Assembly: GCF_023008585.1 (NCBI RefSeq)
Contig: NZ_CP095390.1
Location: 2,232,001-2,296,000 of the forward strand
Origin: Natribaculum breve
GTDB taxonomy: Archaea > Halobacteriota > Halobacteria > Halobacteriales > Natrialbaceae
DNA: 64,000 nucleotides
Reading direction: 5' to 3'
The position numbers were made by a program, and so were the translations under genes. Shown piece after piece: positions 34,268-43,337 of the stretch. The notes beneath the pieces were generated by a model that was given only the letters and a program-made list of their open reading frames with translations, was not told the DNA's origin and did not search any database. Numbering within the stretch: the first letter of the stretch is position 1; the number at the start of each line of letters is the position of its first letter.

Positions 34268-35614
34268 ATGGTCGCCTACAAGTCCAAGATGGTCGAACGG
34301 ATCTCGCTGCCCAGCCGGGAGCAGCGGGAACGAAACCTCGAGGCCGCCGGCTACAACGTCTTCAATCTCGACGCCGACGAGGTGTTCATCGACATGCTCA
34401 CGGACAGCGGAACGGGGACGATGAGCGACGCCCAGTGGGCCGCGCTGGTCCGTGGCGACGAGGCCTACGCCGGGTCGTCGAGTTTCGACCGCCTCGAGTC
34501 GGCCGTCCAGGACGTGATGGGCTTTCCGTACGTCGTCCCGGCCCACCAGGGTCGAGGCGCGGAGAACGTCCTCTACGGCACCTTGCTCTCGGAGGGAGAC
34601 GTCGTCTTGAACAACACCCACTTCGACACCACCCGCGCTCACGTGGCGAACCAGGGCGCAGAGCCGGTCGACTGTCCGGTCGACGCCGCCCACGACCCCG
34701 ACGGCGACGAACCGTTCAAGGGGAATTTCTCGATCGAGCGCGCCCGCGAGGTCGTCGACGAGGTCGGTGCCGAGAACGTTCCCGTCGTCGTGTCGACGAT
34801 CACGAACAACTCGGCGGCGGGACAGCCGGTGAGCGTCGAGAACACCCGCGCCGTCCGCGAGTTCGCCGACGAGATCGACGCGACGTTCGTGATCGACGCC
34901 TGCCGGTTCGCGGAGAACGCCTCCTTCGTCACGGAGCGAGAGGCGGCGTTCGCGAACGCGTCGGTCGCCGACGTCGCCCGCGAGCAACTGGGCTACGCCG
35001 ACGCCCTGGTGATGAGCGGGAAGAAAGACGGCCTCGCCAACGCCGGCGGGTTCGTCGCGACGACCGACCGTGACCTCTACGAGGCCTGCAAACAGCGGGC
35101 CATCCTCTACGAGGGGTTTCCCACCTACGGTGGGATGGCCGGCAGGGACATGGCGGCGATGGCAGTCGGCCTCCGGGAAGCCGTCGAGGAGGCCTACGTC
35201 GCGGATCGAATCGAACAGGTCCGCGAACTCGGTGCCGCCCTGGAGGCGGCCGGCGTCCCGATCTACACGCCCACGGGCGGTCACGCGGTCTACCTCGACG
35301 CGGAAGCGATCTTCCCGCAGGTTCCGGCCGGTCAGTTCCCGGGCCAGGTGCTCGTCTGCGAACTCTACCGCGAAGGCGGCGTCCGCGGCGTCGAACTCGG
35401 GAGCTTCGCGTTCCCCGACACCGACCGTCCCGAGCTCGTCCGGCTCGCGCTCCCGCGTCGGACCTACCACCGCGAACACATCGAACACGTCGTCGACACC
35501 GCGGCGACCGTCCTCGAGAACCGCGCCGAGGTGACGGGGCTTCGCATCGAGAGCGAACCCGAGCTCCCCGAACTTCGCCACTTCACCGCCGAACTCGAGC
35601 CCGTTCCCTCCTGA
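34268..35614 (+). CDS. tnaA: tryptophanase / beta-eliminating lyase
   Basis: 448 residues, PLP-dependent. SGKKDGLANAGG carries the Schiff-base lysine (Lys252/253), with PAHQGRGAENVLYG and STITNNSAAGQPVS as cofactor and substrate regions. Tryptophanase splits tryptophan to indole, pyruvate and ammonia; tyrosine phenol-lyase is a close relative, so the substrate is not certain. It is divergent from the acyl-CoA ligase and has no visible tnaC-like leader or permease. Confidence 0.9.
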   Translation: MVAYKSKMVERISLPSREQRERNLEAAGYNVFNLDADEVFIDMLTDSGTGTMSDAQWAALVRGDEAYAGSSSFDRLESAVQDVMGFPYVVPAHQGRGAENVLYGTLLSEGDVVLNNTHFDTTRAHVANQGAEPVDCPVDAAHDPDGDEPFKGNFSIERAREVVDEVGAENVPVVVSTITNNSAAGQPVSVENTRAVREFADEIDATFVIDACRFAENASFVTEREAAFANASVADVAREQLGYADALVMSGKKDGLANAGGFVATTDRDLYEACKQRAILYEGFPTYGGMAGRDMAAMAVGLREAVEEAYVADRIEQVRELGAALEAAGVPIYTPTGGHAVYLDAEAIFPQVPAGQFPGQVLVCELYREGGVRGVELGSFAFPDTDRPELVRLALPRRTYHREHIEHVVDTAATVLENRAEVTGLRIESEPELPELRHFTAELEPVPS

Positions 35615-35660
35615 TCGGATCGACAGCGAACGGCGTTACGTCCCGGCGACGACGTCTCCG

Positions 35661-36020
35661 CTATCGAATCTGCGCCACGACCTGACGAGCGCGCTCGGTA
35701 AACGTCGGTTCGGGTTCGGGCTCGCTCCCCAGCCGCTGTTTCGCCTTCGCCCGCAACCCGGCCGTCCCCGTCGTCGATTCGCCACGAAGCCACTCGGGGA
35801 CGTTCTCGAGCATCTCCTCGCGTTTCTCTTCTTTGAGCTGGCTGTACCGCCGCAAGACGAGTCCCACGCCGAGGAACAGTCCGGCGTCGAGCAGTTCTCG
35901 GCGGAACCGCTCTCTGTCCTTTCGCACCGCGATCGCCTTCACCAGCGAGAGGACGCCGATGCCGATGTAGAGCATCGAACTCTTCGCGGGATCGCCACTG
36001 AGCATCCGTTGTAGCGCCAT
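35661..36020 (-). CDS. haloarchaeal conserved protein with membrane-associated helix
   Basis: 119 residues. SSMLYIGIGVLSLVKAIAVRKD and LLDAGLFLGVGLVLRRYSQLK are two moderately hydrophobic helices, followed by a charged helix (EEKREEMLENVPEWL) and a basic/acidic tail. No motif gives a function. ATG 36020 (MALQRMLSGDP) is preferred; a start at 36092 would add 24 residues of mixed character. Confidence 0.65.
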   Translation of the reverse strand: MALQRMLSGDPAKSSMLYIGIGVLSLVKAIAVRKDRERFRRELLDAGLFLGVGLVLRRYSQLKEEKREEMLENVPEWLRGESTTGTAGLRAKAKQRLGSEPEPEPTFTERARQVVAQIR

Positions 36021-36109
36021 GCGGACCGACGTACCACGCCCCCATTGATAGCTGTTAGCACGCACCTGTGATTTCGAGAACGTCACGGTCACTTACCTCC
36101 TGCGTGTGC

Positions 36110-36769
36110 TCACCGCCCGCGGGTCAGACGCGTCCCGATGCGCTCGGGGAGTCCCGCTTCCTCGACTGCCTCGCGGACGGCGTCGACGTCGTACTCGACG
36201 CGGCAGGTGTCGACGGTCATCGCCTCGAGGTCGACGACGGCGTAGGCGGCCCGGGGATCACCGTCGCGCGGCTGGCCGACGCTGCCGGGATTGACGACGA
36301 TCCCCTCGGCGTAGCGTTCGACGTGCTGGACGTGCGTGTGTCCGAGTACGAGCACGTCCTCGTCGCCGAGCAGACGCGGCGAGAACTCCTCGGGATAGGT
36401 GTAGCGGTTCGGATCGTCGGGGTGGCCGTGGACGAGTTTCACTCGCCCGTCGAACGCTCGACGCTCGGTCGGCAGCGACTCGAGCCAGCGGCGCTGCTCG
36501 GCGTCGAGTTGCCGCTGTGCGTGCTCGACGCCAGCGCTGGCCAGTTCGTTGAACCGAAACGAACTGCGTTCGACGACGGCCAGATCGTGGTTGCCCATCA
36601 CCGTCGGCACGTCCCGGGTTCGAAGCGCGTCGACGCACGCCGCGGGCCACGGGTTGTAGCCGACGACGTCGCCCGCACAGGCCAGCGCGTCGACCGACGG
36701 CACGTCCTCGAGGACCGCCTCGAGGGCGACCCTGTTCGCGTGGACGTCGGAGATGAGTCCGACTCGCAT
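36110..36769 (-). CDS. metallophosphoesterase family protein (YfcE/MJ0936-like)
   Basis: 219 residues. Calcineurin-like motifs in order: SDVHAN (7-12), CAGDVVGYNP, MGNHD, VKLVHGHPDD and VLGHTHVQH. It probably hydrolyses a phosphodiester or phosphoprotein; the natural substrate of such single-domain archaeal enzymes is not known. ATG 36769 gives the family start MRVGLISDVH. Confidence 0.9.
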   Translation of the reverse strand: MRVGLISDVHANRVALEAVLEDVPSVDALACAGDVVGYNPWPAACVDALRTRDVPTVMGNHDLAVVERSSFRFNELASAGVEHAQRQLDAEQRRWLESLPTERRAFDGRVKLVHGHPDDPNRYTYPEEFSPRLLGDEDVLVLGHTHVQHVERYAEGIVVNPGSVGQPRDGDPRAAYAVVDLEAMTVDTCRVEYDVDAVREAVEEAGLPERIGTRLTRGR

Positions 36770-36819
36770 AGCGGGACCGAGGCCCGCCAGAAATATGTAG
36801 TTTGTCCGGGACGACGCGC

Positions 36820-37413
36820 TTACTCGTCGCCGTTCTCGATCGCCGTCTCGAAGCCGTCCTCGGTGCGGGCGACGCCAGCCGCACAGACCGCGTGCTCGAA
36901 CTCGAGGTCGTACGCGTCCTGGGCGGCTGCTTCGGCCGTAGCCGCCTCGAAGTCGAACGGCTCGGGCGAATCCGTCTCGTAGGTCGCGACAAGCGTCGGC
37001 TCGGTGACGGTCTCGACGAGCAGGGCGTCCTTGCGGACGGTGCCGATCAACGCCTCGCCGTCGGCGTCGATCGTCGCCGCGATCCGCGGGGTGTCGTAGT
37101 CGTCTTTCTCGTAGTCGAGCGCGAGCAGGCTCGTCGCGAGGGCGTCCCGGGCGGGATACCCCAGTTCGAGTTTCTCGGCGATCGGATCGACGTGCGAGCC
37201 GTTTCCGAACGCCGCCGTCTCGCCCGTCGGCGTCTCGACGACTCGAAGGCAGTTGTACGAGACGTACGGGTTGTCGGTCGGCGGCGCGTCTTCGGTCGGC
37301 GAGACGGTGAGCGCGTCGTCTCGAGCGGTGATCTTCCGGTTCGGGAACGACCGCGAGGAGACGCGGTACGCGCCTGCCTCGGGTCCGACGACGAGAAATC
37401 GTCCGACGTACAT
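36820..37413 (-). CDS. purO: IMP cyclohydrolase (archaeal PurO)
   Basis: 197 residues. [11 protein letters not shown] and [10 protein letters not shown] match PurO, the archaeal enzyme that closes FAICAR to IMP in the last step of purine synthesis. SFPNRKI and [42 protein letters not shown] are conserved stretches. ATG 37413 is the family start; the open frame upstream is spurious. Confidence 0.9.
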   Translation of the reverse strand: MYVGRFLVVGPEAGAYRVSSRSFPNRKITARDDALTVSPTEDAPPTDNPYVSYNCLRVVETPTGETAAFGNGSHVDPIAEKLELGYPARDALATSLLALDYEKDDYDTPRIAATIDADGEALIGTVRKDALLVETVTEPTLVATYETDSPEPFDFEAATAEAAAQDAYDLEFEHAVCAAGVARTEDGFETAIENGDE

Positions 37414-37493
37414 ACCCCAAGGTGGGCGAGAGGGACGAAAAGGGGTGTCGGTTCGCACTCGAGTGGCCGCAACTGTCCTGATCCGGACTCGAG

Positions 37494-37503
37494 AATTTAT
37501 AAC
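37494..37503 (+). promoter_or_regulatory. TATA-like promoter of the HNH gene
   Basis: ATTTATAACC lies about 25-30 bases before GTG 37526, the usual spacing for a leaderless haloarchaeal transcript. The promoter is intact although the gene is broken. Confidence 0.5.
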
Positions 37504-37525
37504 CGATAACGCAGCGAACGGCGGT

Positions 37526-38182
37526 GTGACGACGGAAGACGAGTGTCTCGAGGCGCTACTCGAGGCTGCCGACCGACTCGGCGAATCGCCGACGAAAGCA
37601 CAGTACGAAGAGTTAGGCCTGACGCCCGCCTCCGGAACGATCATTCGGACGTTCGGCAGCTGGAACGACGCGAAGGAAGCCGCAGGCTTACGAACTTGGT
37701 ACTCGAGAGGCTCGCGCGTTGGCTCAAAGCCATCGGACGTCGAACTTCCCCCAGAGACGTCCTGGGAGGAACTCTCAGTCGATCAGCGATGGCACTATCG
37801 AAACGCCGAGTGGAACACCGAGCGGACTCTCGATAGGCGGGCGAAACTTCGGGCCTGGGCGTACGAGTACAAACGAGAGCAGGGCGGCTGTATCCGCTGT
37901 GACGAAGACGATCCCGCGTGCCTCGACTTCATACTATCGGATGTAACTGTGTGAAGATTCTCGCCACCCCGGGACGGCGAGAATCTTTCACGACTTACGT
38001 CCGGCAGTATCAATCATCTCGACGAGGACGAAAAGGAGATGGCGGTCGGGAAGATGATCACACACGGATACGGTAAAGAGCGGCTCGAGGAAGAGATCGA
38101 AAAGTGTGTGATACTGTGTGCGAACTGCCACCGGAAAGAACACTACGATCGTCCTCGACAGTTGGAAAACGATAGCGTTTAG
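37526..38182 (+). pseudogene. HNH endonuclease gene interrupted by a 78-bp hairpin element
   Basis: GTG 37526 starts a helical N-terminal repeat of the type found in HNH/homing-endonuclease-associated proteins ([20 protein letters not shown] and [13 protein letters not shown]). The nuclease domain begins with CIRCDEDDPACLDF. There hairpin copy 2 enters, giving F-I-L-S-D-V-T-V and a TGA stop at 37952-37954. Removing the element and one TCA joins the frame perfectly: ...CLDFNHLDEDEKEM...CVILCANCHRKEHYD, a canonical HNH with both zinc pairs, 191 residues in all. The insertion is 81 bases, so the frame is kept and only the stop breaks it. Confidence 0.85.
37929..38012 (+). mobile_element. 78-bp hairpin (MITE-like) element, copy 2, inside the HNH gene
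   Basis: The element 37932-38009 is bordered by TCA at 37929-37931 and 38010-38012. It differs from copy 1 at one base near the left end (GGATGTAA for GGACGTAA). The interruption of a recognisable domain fixes the borders and supports a 3-bp target duplication. Confidence 0.88.
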
Positions 38183-38208
38183 TGAGGCCACCTCCTCACT
38201 CCGAGTGA

Positions 38209-38281
38209 AGTCCCGTAGGGTAGTGGCCAATCCTTCGAGCTTCTGGGGCTCGAGACGGAGGTTCGAATCCTCCCGGGACTA
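38209..38281 (+). tRNA. tRNA-Gln (anticodon CUG)
   Basis: 73 bases. The acceptor stem AGTCCCG pairs with CGGGACT, with A73 as the discriminator. The T arm is GGAGG-TTCGAAT-CCTCC. The anticodon stem CGAGC/GCTCG carries the loop TTCTGGG, so the anticodon is CTG (reads CAG). No CCA is encoded and no intron is seen. It lies 26 bases after the end of the broken HNH gene. Confidence 0.92.
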
Positions 38282-38327
38282 CTTCTCTCGTTTCTCCTCG
38301 AGTTTCGGCCCGACTTCGCCCCCCGAT

Positions 38328-38350
38328 TTCCAGTCGAAACGAAGGGGTCG
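38328..38350 (+). other. ORB-like sequence downstream of tRNA-Gln
   Basis: TTCCAGTCGAAACGAAGGGG followed by TCG is a perfect copy of the ORB-like word in orc1, in a short intergenic space 13 kb from the origin. Confidence 0.5.
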
Positions 38351-38360
38351 AGCGGCGTCG

Positions 38361-38513
38361 TCACTGACTAGCGCTCTCGAGCAGACACTCGATCGTACAG
38401 TAGTAGTGTCTGATCTTCCTGGTCGAACCCTTGTAGTCGACGGGTTTGACCACCGTGACGTGCGTGTCGGTCGTGTCGTCGATCTCCGTCATACAGGCGT
38501 TGCACTGGGGCAC
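38361..38513 (-). CDS. small zinc-binding protein (about 50 aa)
   Basis: From GTG 38513 it reads MPQCNACMTEIDDTTDTHVT and ends YYCTIECLLESASQ. CxxC near the N-terminus and CxxxC near the C-terminus should bind one zinc, the pattern of short haloarchaeal zinc-ribbon proteins. An ATG 33 bases upstream (38546) is possible but would start within a GC-rich hairpin (38523-38540). The function is unknown. Confidence 0.55.
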   Translation of the reverse strand: MPQCNACMTEIDDTTDTHVTVVKPVDYKGSTRKIRHYYCTIECLLESASQ

Positions 38514-38642
38514 TCTCTCACCAGGCGGGCGATCCCGCCTCCACATCGATCCCGACGCCGACGGGCGTTCCCCACGCCATCGGATCGAACGTGTCTTGGT
38601 ACCGTATATCTCTATCGATCAGTATCACTGTATCGGAATTTT

Positions 38643-39971
38643 TCACGACTGCGATCCCTGGTCGTATGCGCCTGCGCGCTCGAGTTCGCCGCGCTTTCGC
38701 AGCACCGACGGCGTCCGGCACATCCCCGGCGCGCCGGTCACCTGCGGTACGGTGCAGTTGTTACAGCTTTCACAGAGGACCCGCGACGCCGTCGTCTCGA
38801 GCAGTCGGGTGCCGAGTCGCGGTTCGGCGTAGAACGGCCGGGCCATGCCGACGGCGTCGCAGGCCGGGTCCCTCGCGCCCGCGCCGAGCAGTCGATCCAT
38901 CTGTGCTCGCTCGCGGATGCCGCCCTCGGCGAACACGGGGATCGACACCGCCTCGCGGACGCGCCGGCAGAACGCCTCGTTCCACGCCGGTTCGGTTCCG
39001 TACTGCAGCGACTGCAGTCGGTTCGCCGCGGCCACGAGTCGGGTCCGCCACGGGCCGCCGAAGGCCGCGTCGTACCCGTCTCGCAGCCCCTCGTTCTCCC
39101 AGGCCCGCTTCGGGTACTTCCCGCGGACGATGCTCATGTCCCACGTGACGGACGTCTGTACGGGGACGACCGCGTCGTAGCCGATCTGCTCGAGTCGGCG
39201 GGCGATCTCGACGCCGTCCTCGAGCGACAGTTTTCGCCGGATCACGGGCGGCGCGGGCGTTTCGGCGGGAACTTTCGTTATCAGCGGGACGTCTCCCGCC
39301 CGCTCGCGGATCTCGTCGTGGACGGCTGCGAGAAATCGCAGGCGGGCCTCGGGCGAGCCGCCGAACTCGTCCTCGCGGCGGTTGTAAAACGGCGAGAGGA
39401 ACTGCTGGACGATGCCCATGTTCGCCCCTGCGACGTGAATCCCGTCGTAGCCCGCGTCGACCGCGTACGCCGCCGATCGCCCGAAGTCGGCCGCCAGTTC
39501 GTACACCTCGTCGGTCGAGAGGACGTGCACGTCGTAGCGTAAGAACCCCAGGCGATCCAGCAGCCGAAGCGGCCACGGCGGCCGCGAGACGGCCAGTTGC
39601 TCGAGGTCCGAATTCGCTCGACGATAGTCGGCGTGCCAGGTTTCCATGCTCCGCAGCCCCCCGTGCTCGAGTTGCAGGAAGATCCGGCCCCCGTGGTCGT
39701 GGATCCGGTCGGTCAGCCGCTCGAGGCGGGCGACGAACGCCGGGTCGTGGACCCGCGTCATCCCCGGCGCGGCACAGCCGCCGTCGCCGCGGACGATCGT
39801 CGCTCCCTGACAGACGAGTCCGACGTCCGATTCGGCCGCCGGCTCGAGGTCGTCGATCAGCGTCTCGACGGCGTCCGGGCCGTTGCCCGCACACTCGAGC
39901 AACGGCGCGCGATACAGTCGGTTCGGGATCTCGACGCCGCCGACCTCGAGTGAGTCCTCGAGCGTGGCCAT
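38643..39971 (-). CDS. NADH:flavin oxidoreductase (old yellow enzyme family)
   Basis: 442 residues. FMN-binding TIM barrel: IPNRLYRAPL, IFLQLEHGGL, the family stretch SPFYNRREDEFGGSPEARLRFLAAVHDEIRERAG and VFAEGGI near the flavin phosphate. The C-terminal CESCNNCTVPQVTGAPGMC supplies cysteines for a [4Fe-4S] cluster, as in 2,4-dienoyl-CoA reductase-type members; the second half of those enzymes (the FAD/NAD domain) is absent. The substrate is unknown. Confidence 0.9.
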   Translation of the reverse strand: MATLEDSLEVGGVEIPNRLYRAPLLECAGNGPDAVETLIDDLEPAAESDVGLVCQGATIVRGDGGCAAPGMTRVHDPAFVARLERLTDRIHDHGGRIFLQLEHGGLRSMETWHADYRRANSDLEQLAVSRPPWPLRLLDRLGFLRYDVHVLSTDEVYELAADFGRSAAYAVDAGYDGIHVAGANMGIVQQFLSPFYNRREDEFGGSPEARLRFLAAVHDEIRERAGDVPLITKVPAETPAPPVIRRKLSLEDGVEIARRLEQIGYDAVVPVQTSVTWDMSIVRGKYPKRAWENEGLRDGYDAAFGGPWRTRLVAAANRLQSLQYGTEPAWNEAFCRRVREAVSIPVFAEGGIRERAQMDRLLGAGARDPACDAVGMARPFYAEPRLGTRLLETTASRVLCESCNNCTVPQVTGAPGMCRTPSVLRKRGELERAGAYDQGSQS

Positions 39972-40011
39972 GGCTTCGGTTCGACTCGATACCACAAGAG
40001 GATGGCGCCGA

Positions 40012-40500
40012 CTACTTCTCGACCTCGAGCAACGCCACGCGCTCGCGGACGAGGTCGCCGAGACTCGCCTCGGTCGCCTCGCGTTCGGCCTCGGTGACGC
40101 CGAAGAACGAACACAGCAGCCCCTCGTCGTACTCGCCGAGCGTCGGCTCGGGTTCGACGAGCGACTCGAGGTCTGCGAGCGCGCCCACCTCGTCGTCACC
40201 GTCGACCAGGACGACGACGCGGTTCTCGCCCGCCGAGACGCCCATCTCGAGTGCGTCGTCGATCTGCCTGCGGCCGGCGGCGTACAGCAGGATCTCGACG
40301 GCCCGGTCGCGAGCGACGTTCTCCCCGCGCTCGATCGCCCGGTCTGCCAGTTCGACGGCCCGCTCGAGGTGGCGGGCGTCAGCGACGTAGCGGGCGTCGA
40401 ACGCCTGGATCGTCACGTCGCGTTCCTCGCCGATCTCGCCCAGTCGGGCGACGACGGCGTCGAGGTCGTCGATCTCGAGTCGGCCCTCGAGTACCTCCAT
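40012..40500 (-). CDS. cgi121: KEOPS complex subunit Cgi121
   Basis: 162 residues. Matches Cgi121/TPRKB: IQAFDARYVADARHLERAVELADRA, RDRAVEILLYAAGRRQIDDALEMGV and the C-terminal region after ENRVVVLVDGD. Cgi121 binds the tRNA 3' end and delivers the tRNA to the KEOPS complex that makes t6A37. Its ATG overlaps the stop of the helicase gene in TGATG, an arrangement commonly seen in haloarchaea. Confidence 0.9.
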   Translation of the reverse strand: MEVLEGRLEIDDLDAVVARLGEIGEERDVTIQAFDARYVADARHLERAVELADRAIERGENVARDRAVEILLYAAGRRQIDDALEMGVSAGENRVVVLVDGDDEVGALADLESLVEPEPTLGEYDEGLLCSFFGVTEAEREATEASLGDLVRERVALLEVEK

Positions 40501-42827
40501 CAGAAATCACCCAGGCTGGACTGGCTCTCGGCCGGTTCGTCCTCCCGGTCGTCCGTCGACTCGGCGTCCCGCGCCCGTTCGAACCCGTCGTCTTCGTCGG
40601 GCGGTTCTTCCACGCCGTCCATCGACGGGTCCTCGCGGCCGGCGTTCTCGAGGATCGTCTCCGCGGTCTTCTTTCCTTTCAGCGCGGCGAGGACGACACC
40701 CTTGTCCGCTTCCCGGAGGTCGGCGGGCGTCTCGAGGCCGACGTCGTAGAGCTGGCGGGCGCGCTTGCGCCCGACCCCGCGGACCGAGACGAGCTCGAGC
40801 AGTTCCTCGCCGACGCCGTGTTCGACCCGCGCTCGCGCCTCGCGGACGGCGGCGGTCCACTCGCTTCCGACCTCGGCGGCGAGCGACTCGGCCGCGCCGA
40901 GCAGCCACTCGGCGGTGTCGACCTTCCCGCGGAGGTCGCCGGGGCCGATTCCGTAGCGGTCGGTGAGCCGGTCCTCGTCGGTCTCGTTCGCCCAGTCTGC
41001 GAGCAGTTTGCCCGTCTTGAGCGCGGCGAGCCAGTCCTCGAAGCGGGCGTCCTCGTACTCGCTGGGTGCGTCGCCGAGCAGTTCGTCCTCGCGCTGGTAG
41101 AACAGCTCCGCGTACTCGTCGTCCTCGCCCGAGCGCAAGTAGAGTTCGTACATATCCGGCGTCCGCGAGATCAGCTGGTAGAGCCCGAGTGCGGTGGGGC
41201 GTTCGTCGGCCGACTCGAGGCCGTGGACGATTTCGGCGGCGGTCATCGGATCGAGGTAGAGCCGCGAGACGGTGTGTCCGAGACTCGTCGCCCGGAGTTC
41301 GACGTCGTCGCCGTTTCCGGCGAGGTCGGCCGCGGACGTGAACGCGCCCGCGTCGTCGTCCGTCGTCTCGCGCTCGACGAAGTCGTTGGCCTCGAGGTAC
41401 TGCAAGACGCTGTCGGTCACGGTCTCTAGCCGTCCGGCTTCGGTCGACTGGCTCGCGTAGAGCGTCTCCGCCATGAACTCGAGCAGGCCCGCGCGGGTGC
41501 GGGCGAAGCCGGAGGCGATCGTCGCGAGGACGTGTGTCCGGAGTGCGGGTTCGGCCGCGAGTTTCGAGCGGACTGGCTCTGGGTCGGCCCAGACGTAGCG
41601 GTCGAACAGCTCGTCCAGCTCGTCGTGACCGTTGGCCAGCAAGACGGCCTCGCCGTAGGGGTCGAGGCCGGGACGGCCCGCCCGTCCCATCATCTGGTGG
41701 ACCTCGAGGACGTCGAGCGGCGCCATGCCCCCTGCGCTGGGGTCGAACCGCCGCCAGTCGCGGACGATCACACGGCGGGCGGGCGTGTTCACCCCGGCGG
41801 CGAGCGTCGGCGTGGCGGCGATCACCTTGAGCAGGCGATCGCGGAAGGCGTCCTCGACGAGCGAGCGGTGTTCGCCGGCGAGTCCGGCGTGGTGGAAGGC
41901 GGCCCCACGTTCGACGCAGTCGGCGAGGTCGTCGCTGGTCTCCGTGTCGCTTACGTCGCGGATCTCCTCGGCCAACTCGGCGAGGTCGGCCCGTTCGCCG
42001 TCGGTGAGTACCCGCGACGTGACCTTCGAGAGCCGCCGCGCCGCCGCCTCCGCGTTGCGCCGGGAGTTGACGAAGGCGAGCGACGAGCCGCCCTCGTCTA
42101 AGATGTCCCGGACCAGTGCGGTCTCCTGTTTTTCGCCGCCCTCGACGGGCACCTCCTGCGTCGACCCGTCGTCGAAGCTCAGGGCGTTGCCGTAGTGGAC
42201 GCCCATTCGCAGGTCGATCGGTCGCCAGTCGGTGTCGACGAGTTCCGCGTCGAGCCAGTCGGCGATCTCGTCGGCGTTGCCGACGGTCGCCGAGAGGGCG
42301 ACCACCTGCAAGGTGGGATTGAGCTTCCGGAGCTTCGCGAGCGTGACCTCGAGCGTCGGCCCCCGGTTGCGGTCGTCGATGAGGTGGACCTCGTCGCTGA
42401 CGACGCAGGTGAGTTCGGAGAGCCAGTCCGCGCCGTTTCGTACGAGCGAGTCGACTTTCTCGCTGGTGGCGACGATCACGTCCTTGGTGGCGAGCCACTC
42501 GCTCGTCGACTCGTAGTTGCCCGTCGTGACGCCGACGGTCACGCCGAACTCTTCGTAGGCCTCGAACTCGGCTTTTTTCTCGCTTGCGAGCGCTCGCAGC
42601 GGGACGATGTACAGCGCCTTCCCGCCGCGTTCGATCGCCGAGAGCATCGAGAGGGCGGCGATCATCGTCTTGCCGCTCGCCGTCGGCACGGCGGCGACGA
42701 GGTTCTCGCCCTCGAGGATCCCAGACTCGACCGCCTCGGCCTGTGGCGGGTAGAGTTCCTCGATTCCCTCGTCCTGGAAGTGCGAGACGGCCCCGGGCGG
42801 CAGCCCCGACAGCTCCTCGACGTTCAT
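40500..42827 (-). CDS. hel308: ATP-dependent DNA helicase Hel308
   Basis: 775 residues. Ski2-like superfamily 2 helicase: [13 protein letters not shown] (Walker A), SDEVHLIDD (DEVH box), LSATVGN (motif III) and [15 protein letters not shown] (motif VI). C-terminal ratchet and helix-hairpin-helix regions ([18 protein letters not shown]) and a disordered tail follow. It unwinds lagging strands at stalled forks. Start 42827 is chosen; an adjacent ATG at 42830 adds one Met. Confidence 0.95.
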   Translation of the reverse strand: MNVEELSGLPPGAVSHFQDEGIEELYPPQAEAVESGILEGENLVAAVPTASGKTMIAALSMLSAIERGGKALYIVPLRALASEKKAEFEAYEEFGVTVGVTTGNYESTSEWLATKDVIVATSEKVDSLVRNGADWLSELTCVVSDEVHLIDDRNRGPTLEVTLAKLRKLNPTLQVVALSATVGNADEIADWLDAELVDTDWRPIDLRMGVHYGNALSFDDGSTQEVPVEGGEKQETALVRDILDEGGSSLAFVNSRRNAEAAARRLSKVTSRVLTDGERADLAELAEEIRDVSDTETSDDLADCVERGAAFHHAGLAGEHRSLVEDAFRDRLLKVIAATPTLAAGVNTPARRVIVRDWRRFDPSAGGMAPLDVLEVHQMMGRAGRPGLDPYGEAVLLANGHDELDELFDRYVWADPEPVRSKLAAEPALRTHVLATIASGFARTRAGLLEFMAETLYASQSTEAGRLETVTDSVLQYLEANDFVERETTDDDAGAFTSAADLAGNGDDVELRATSLGHTVSRLYLDPMTAAEIVHGLESADERPTALGLYQLISRTPDMYELYLRSGEDDEYAELFYQREDELLGDAPSEYEDARFEDWLAALKTGKLLADWANETDEDRLTDRYGIGPGDLRGKVDTAEWLLGAAESLAAEVGSEWTAAVREARARVEHGVGEELLELVSVRGVGRKRARQLYDVGLETPADLREADKGVVLAALKGKKTAETILENAGREDPSMDGVEEPPDEDDGFERARDAESTDDREDEPAESQSSLGDF

Positions 42828-42910
42828 CACTCCCTCTTTTCGCGTCCCGCGGTTTAAACTGTCGCTCGACCGGCGATAGACCCTTGGGACGGTCGCGTGA
42901 AGTGGATGTC

Positions 42911-43330
42911 ATGGTGGATCCGGACCGCGTCCTCGTCCCCACGCTCGGCCGTCCCCGCGAGGAGGAGGCACTCGAGTACGCACTCGAGACGTTTCCCGAC
43001 GCCGACGTGACGGTGCTGGCCGTCGTCACGCCGCTCGACGCGCCGCTGAGCGAGGGTAACGTCCTCGAGCGACACGACGAACGGATCGCACAGACGCGAG
43101 AGCGAGCGGCGGCGCTCGTCGAGTCGGTCGACGCCGCCGATCGCGTGCAGGTCGTCACGGCCGAGGGACGGCCCGGGACCGTCGTCCCGCGGTTCGCCAC
43201 CGAGGGCGGGTTCGATCACGTCGTCGTGCGCGGGCGGGAGTCGTCGTGGCTCCTCCGTCGGGTTCTCGGCCGCGGGATCGCGGCGACCCTCGTCGACCGG
43301 ACGCCGGTTCCAGTGACGGTGCTCGAGTGA
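42911..43330 (+). CDS. universal stress protein family (UspA-like)
   Basis: 139 residues. VLVPTLGRPREEEALEYALETF and the end RTPVPVTVLE fit the Usp fold. The ATP motif GxxGx9GS(S/T) is only partly kept (RGRESSWLLRRVLGRGIAATLV), so ATP binding is uncertain. ATG 42911 is used. It is divergent from hel308. Confidence 0.85.
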   Translation: MVDPDRVLVPTLGRPREEEALEYALETFPDADVTVLAVVTPLDAPLSEGNVLERHDERIAQTRERAAALVESVDAADRVQVVTAEGRPGTVVPRFATEGGFDHVVVRGRESSWLLRRVLGRGIAATLVDRTPVPVTVLE

Positions 43331-43337
43331 CCCCTGC

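Noticed and set aside
37929..38012. A spliced intron in the HNH gene (bulge-helix-bulge type)
   Set aside because: The ends form one long stem with only an A-C mismatch and a wobble, not two 3-base bulges around a 4-bp helix. Copies elsewhere are better explained by insertion.
38209..38281. tRNA-Gln as an attachment site of an integrated element
   Set aside because: I found no second copy of the tRNA 3' end and no integrase within the window.
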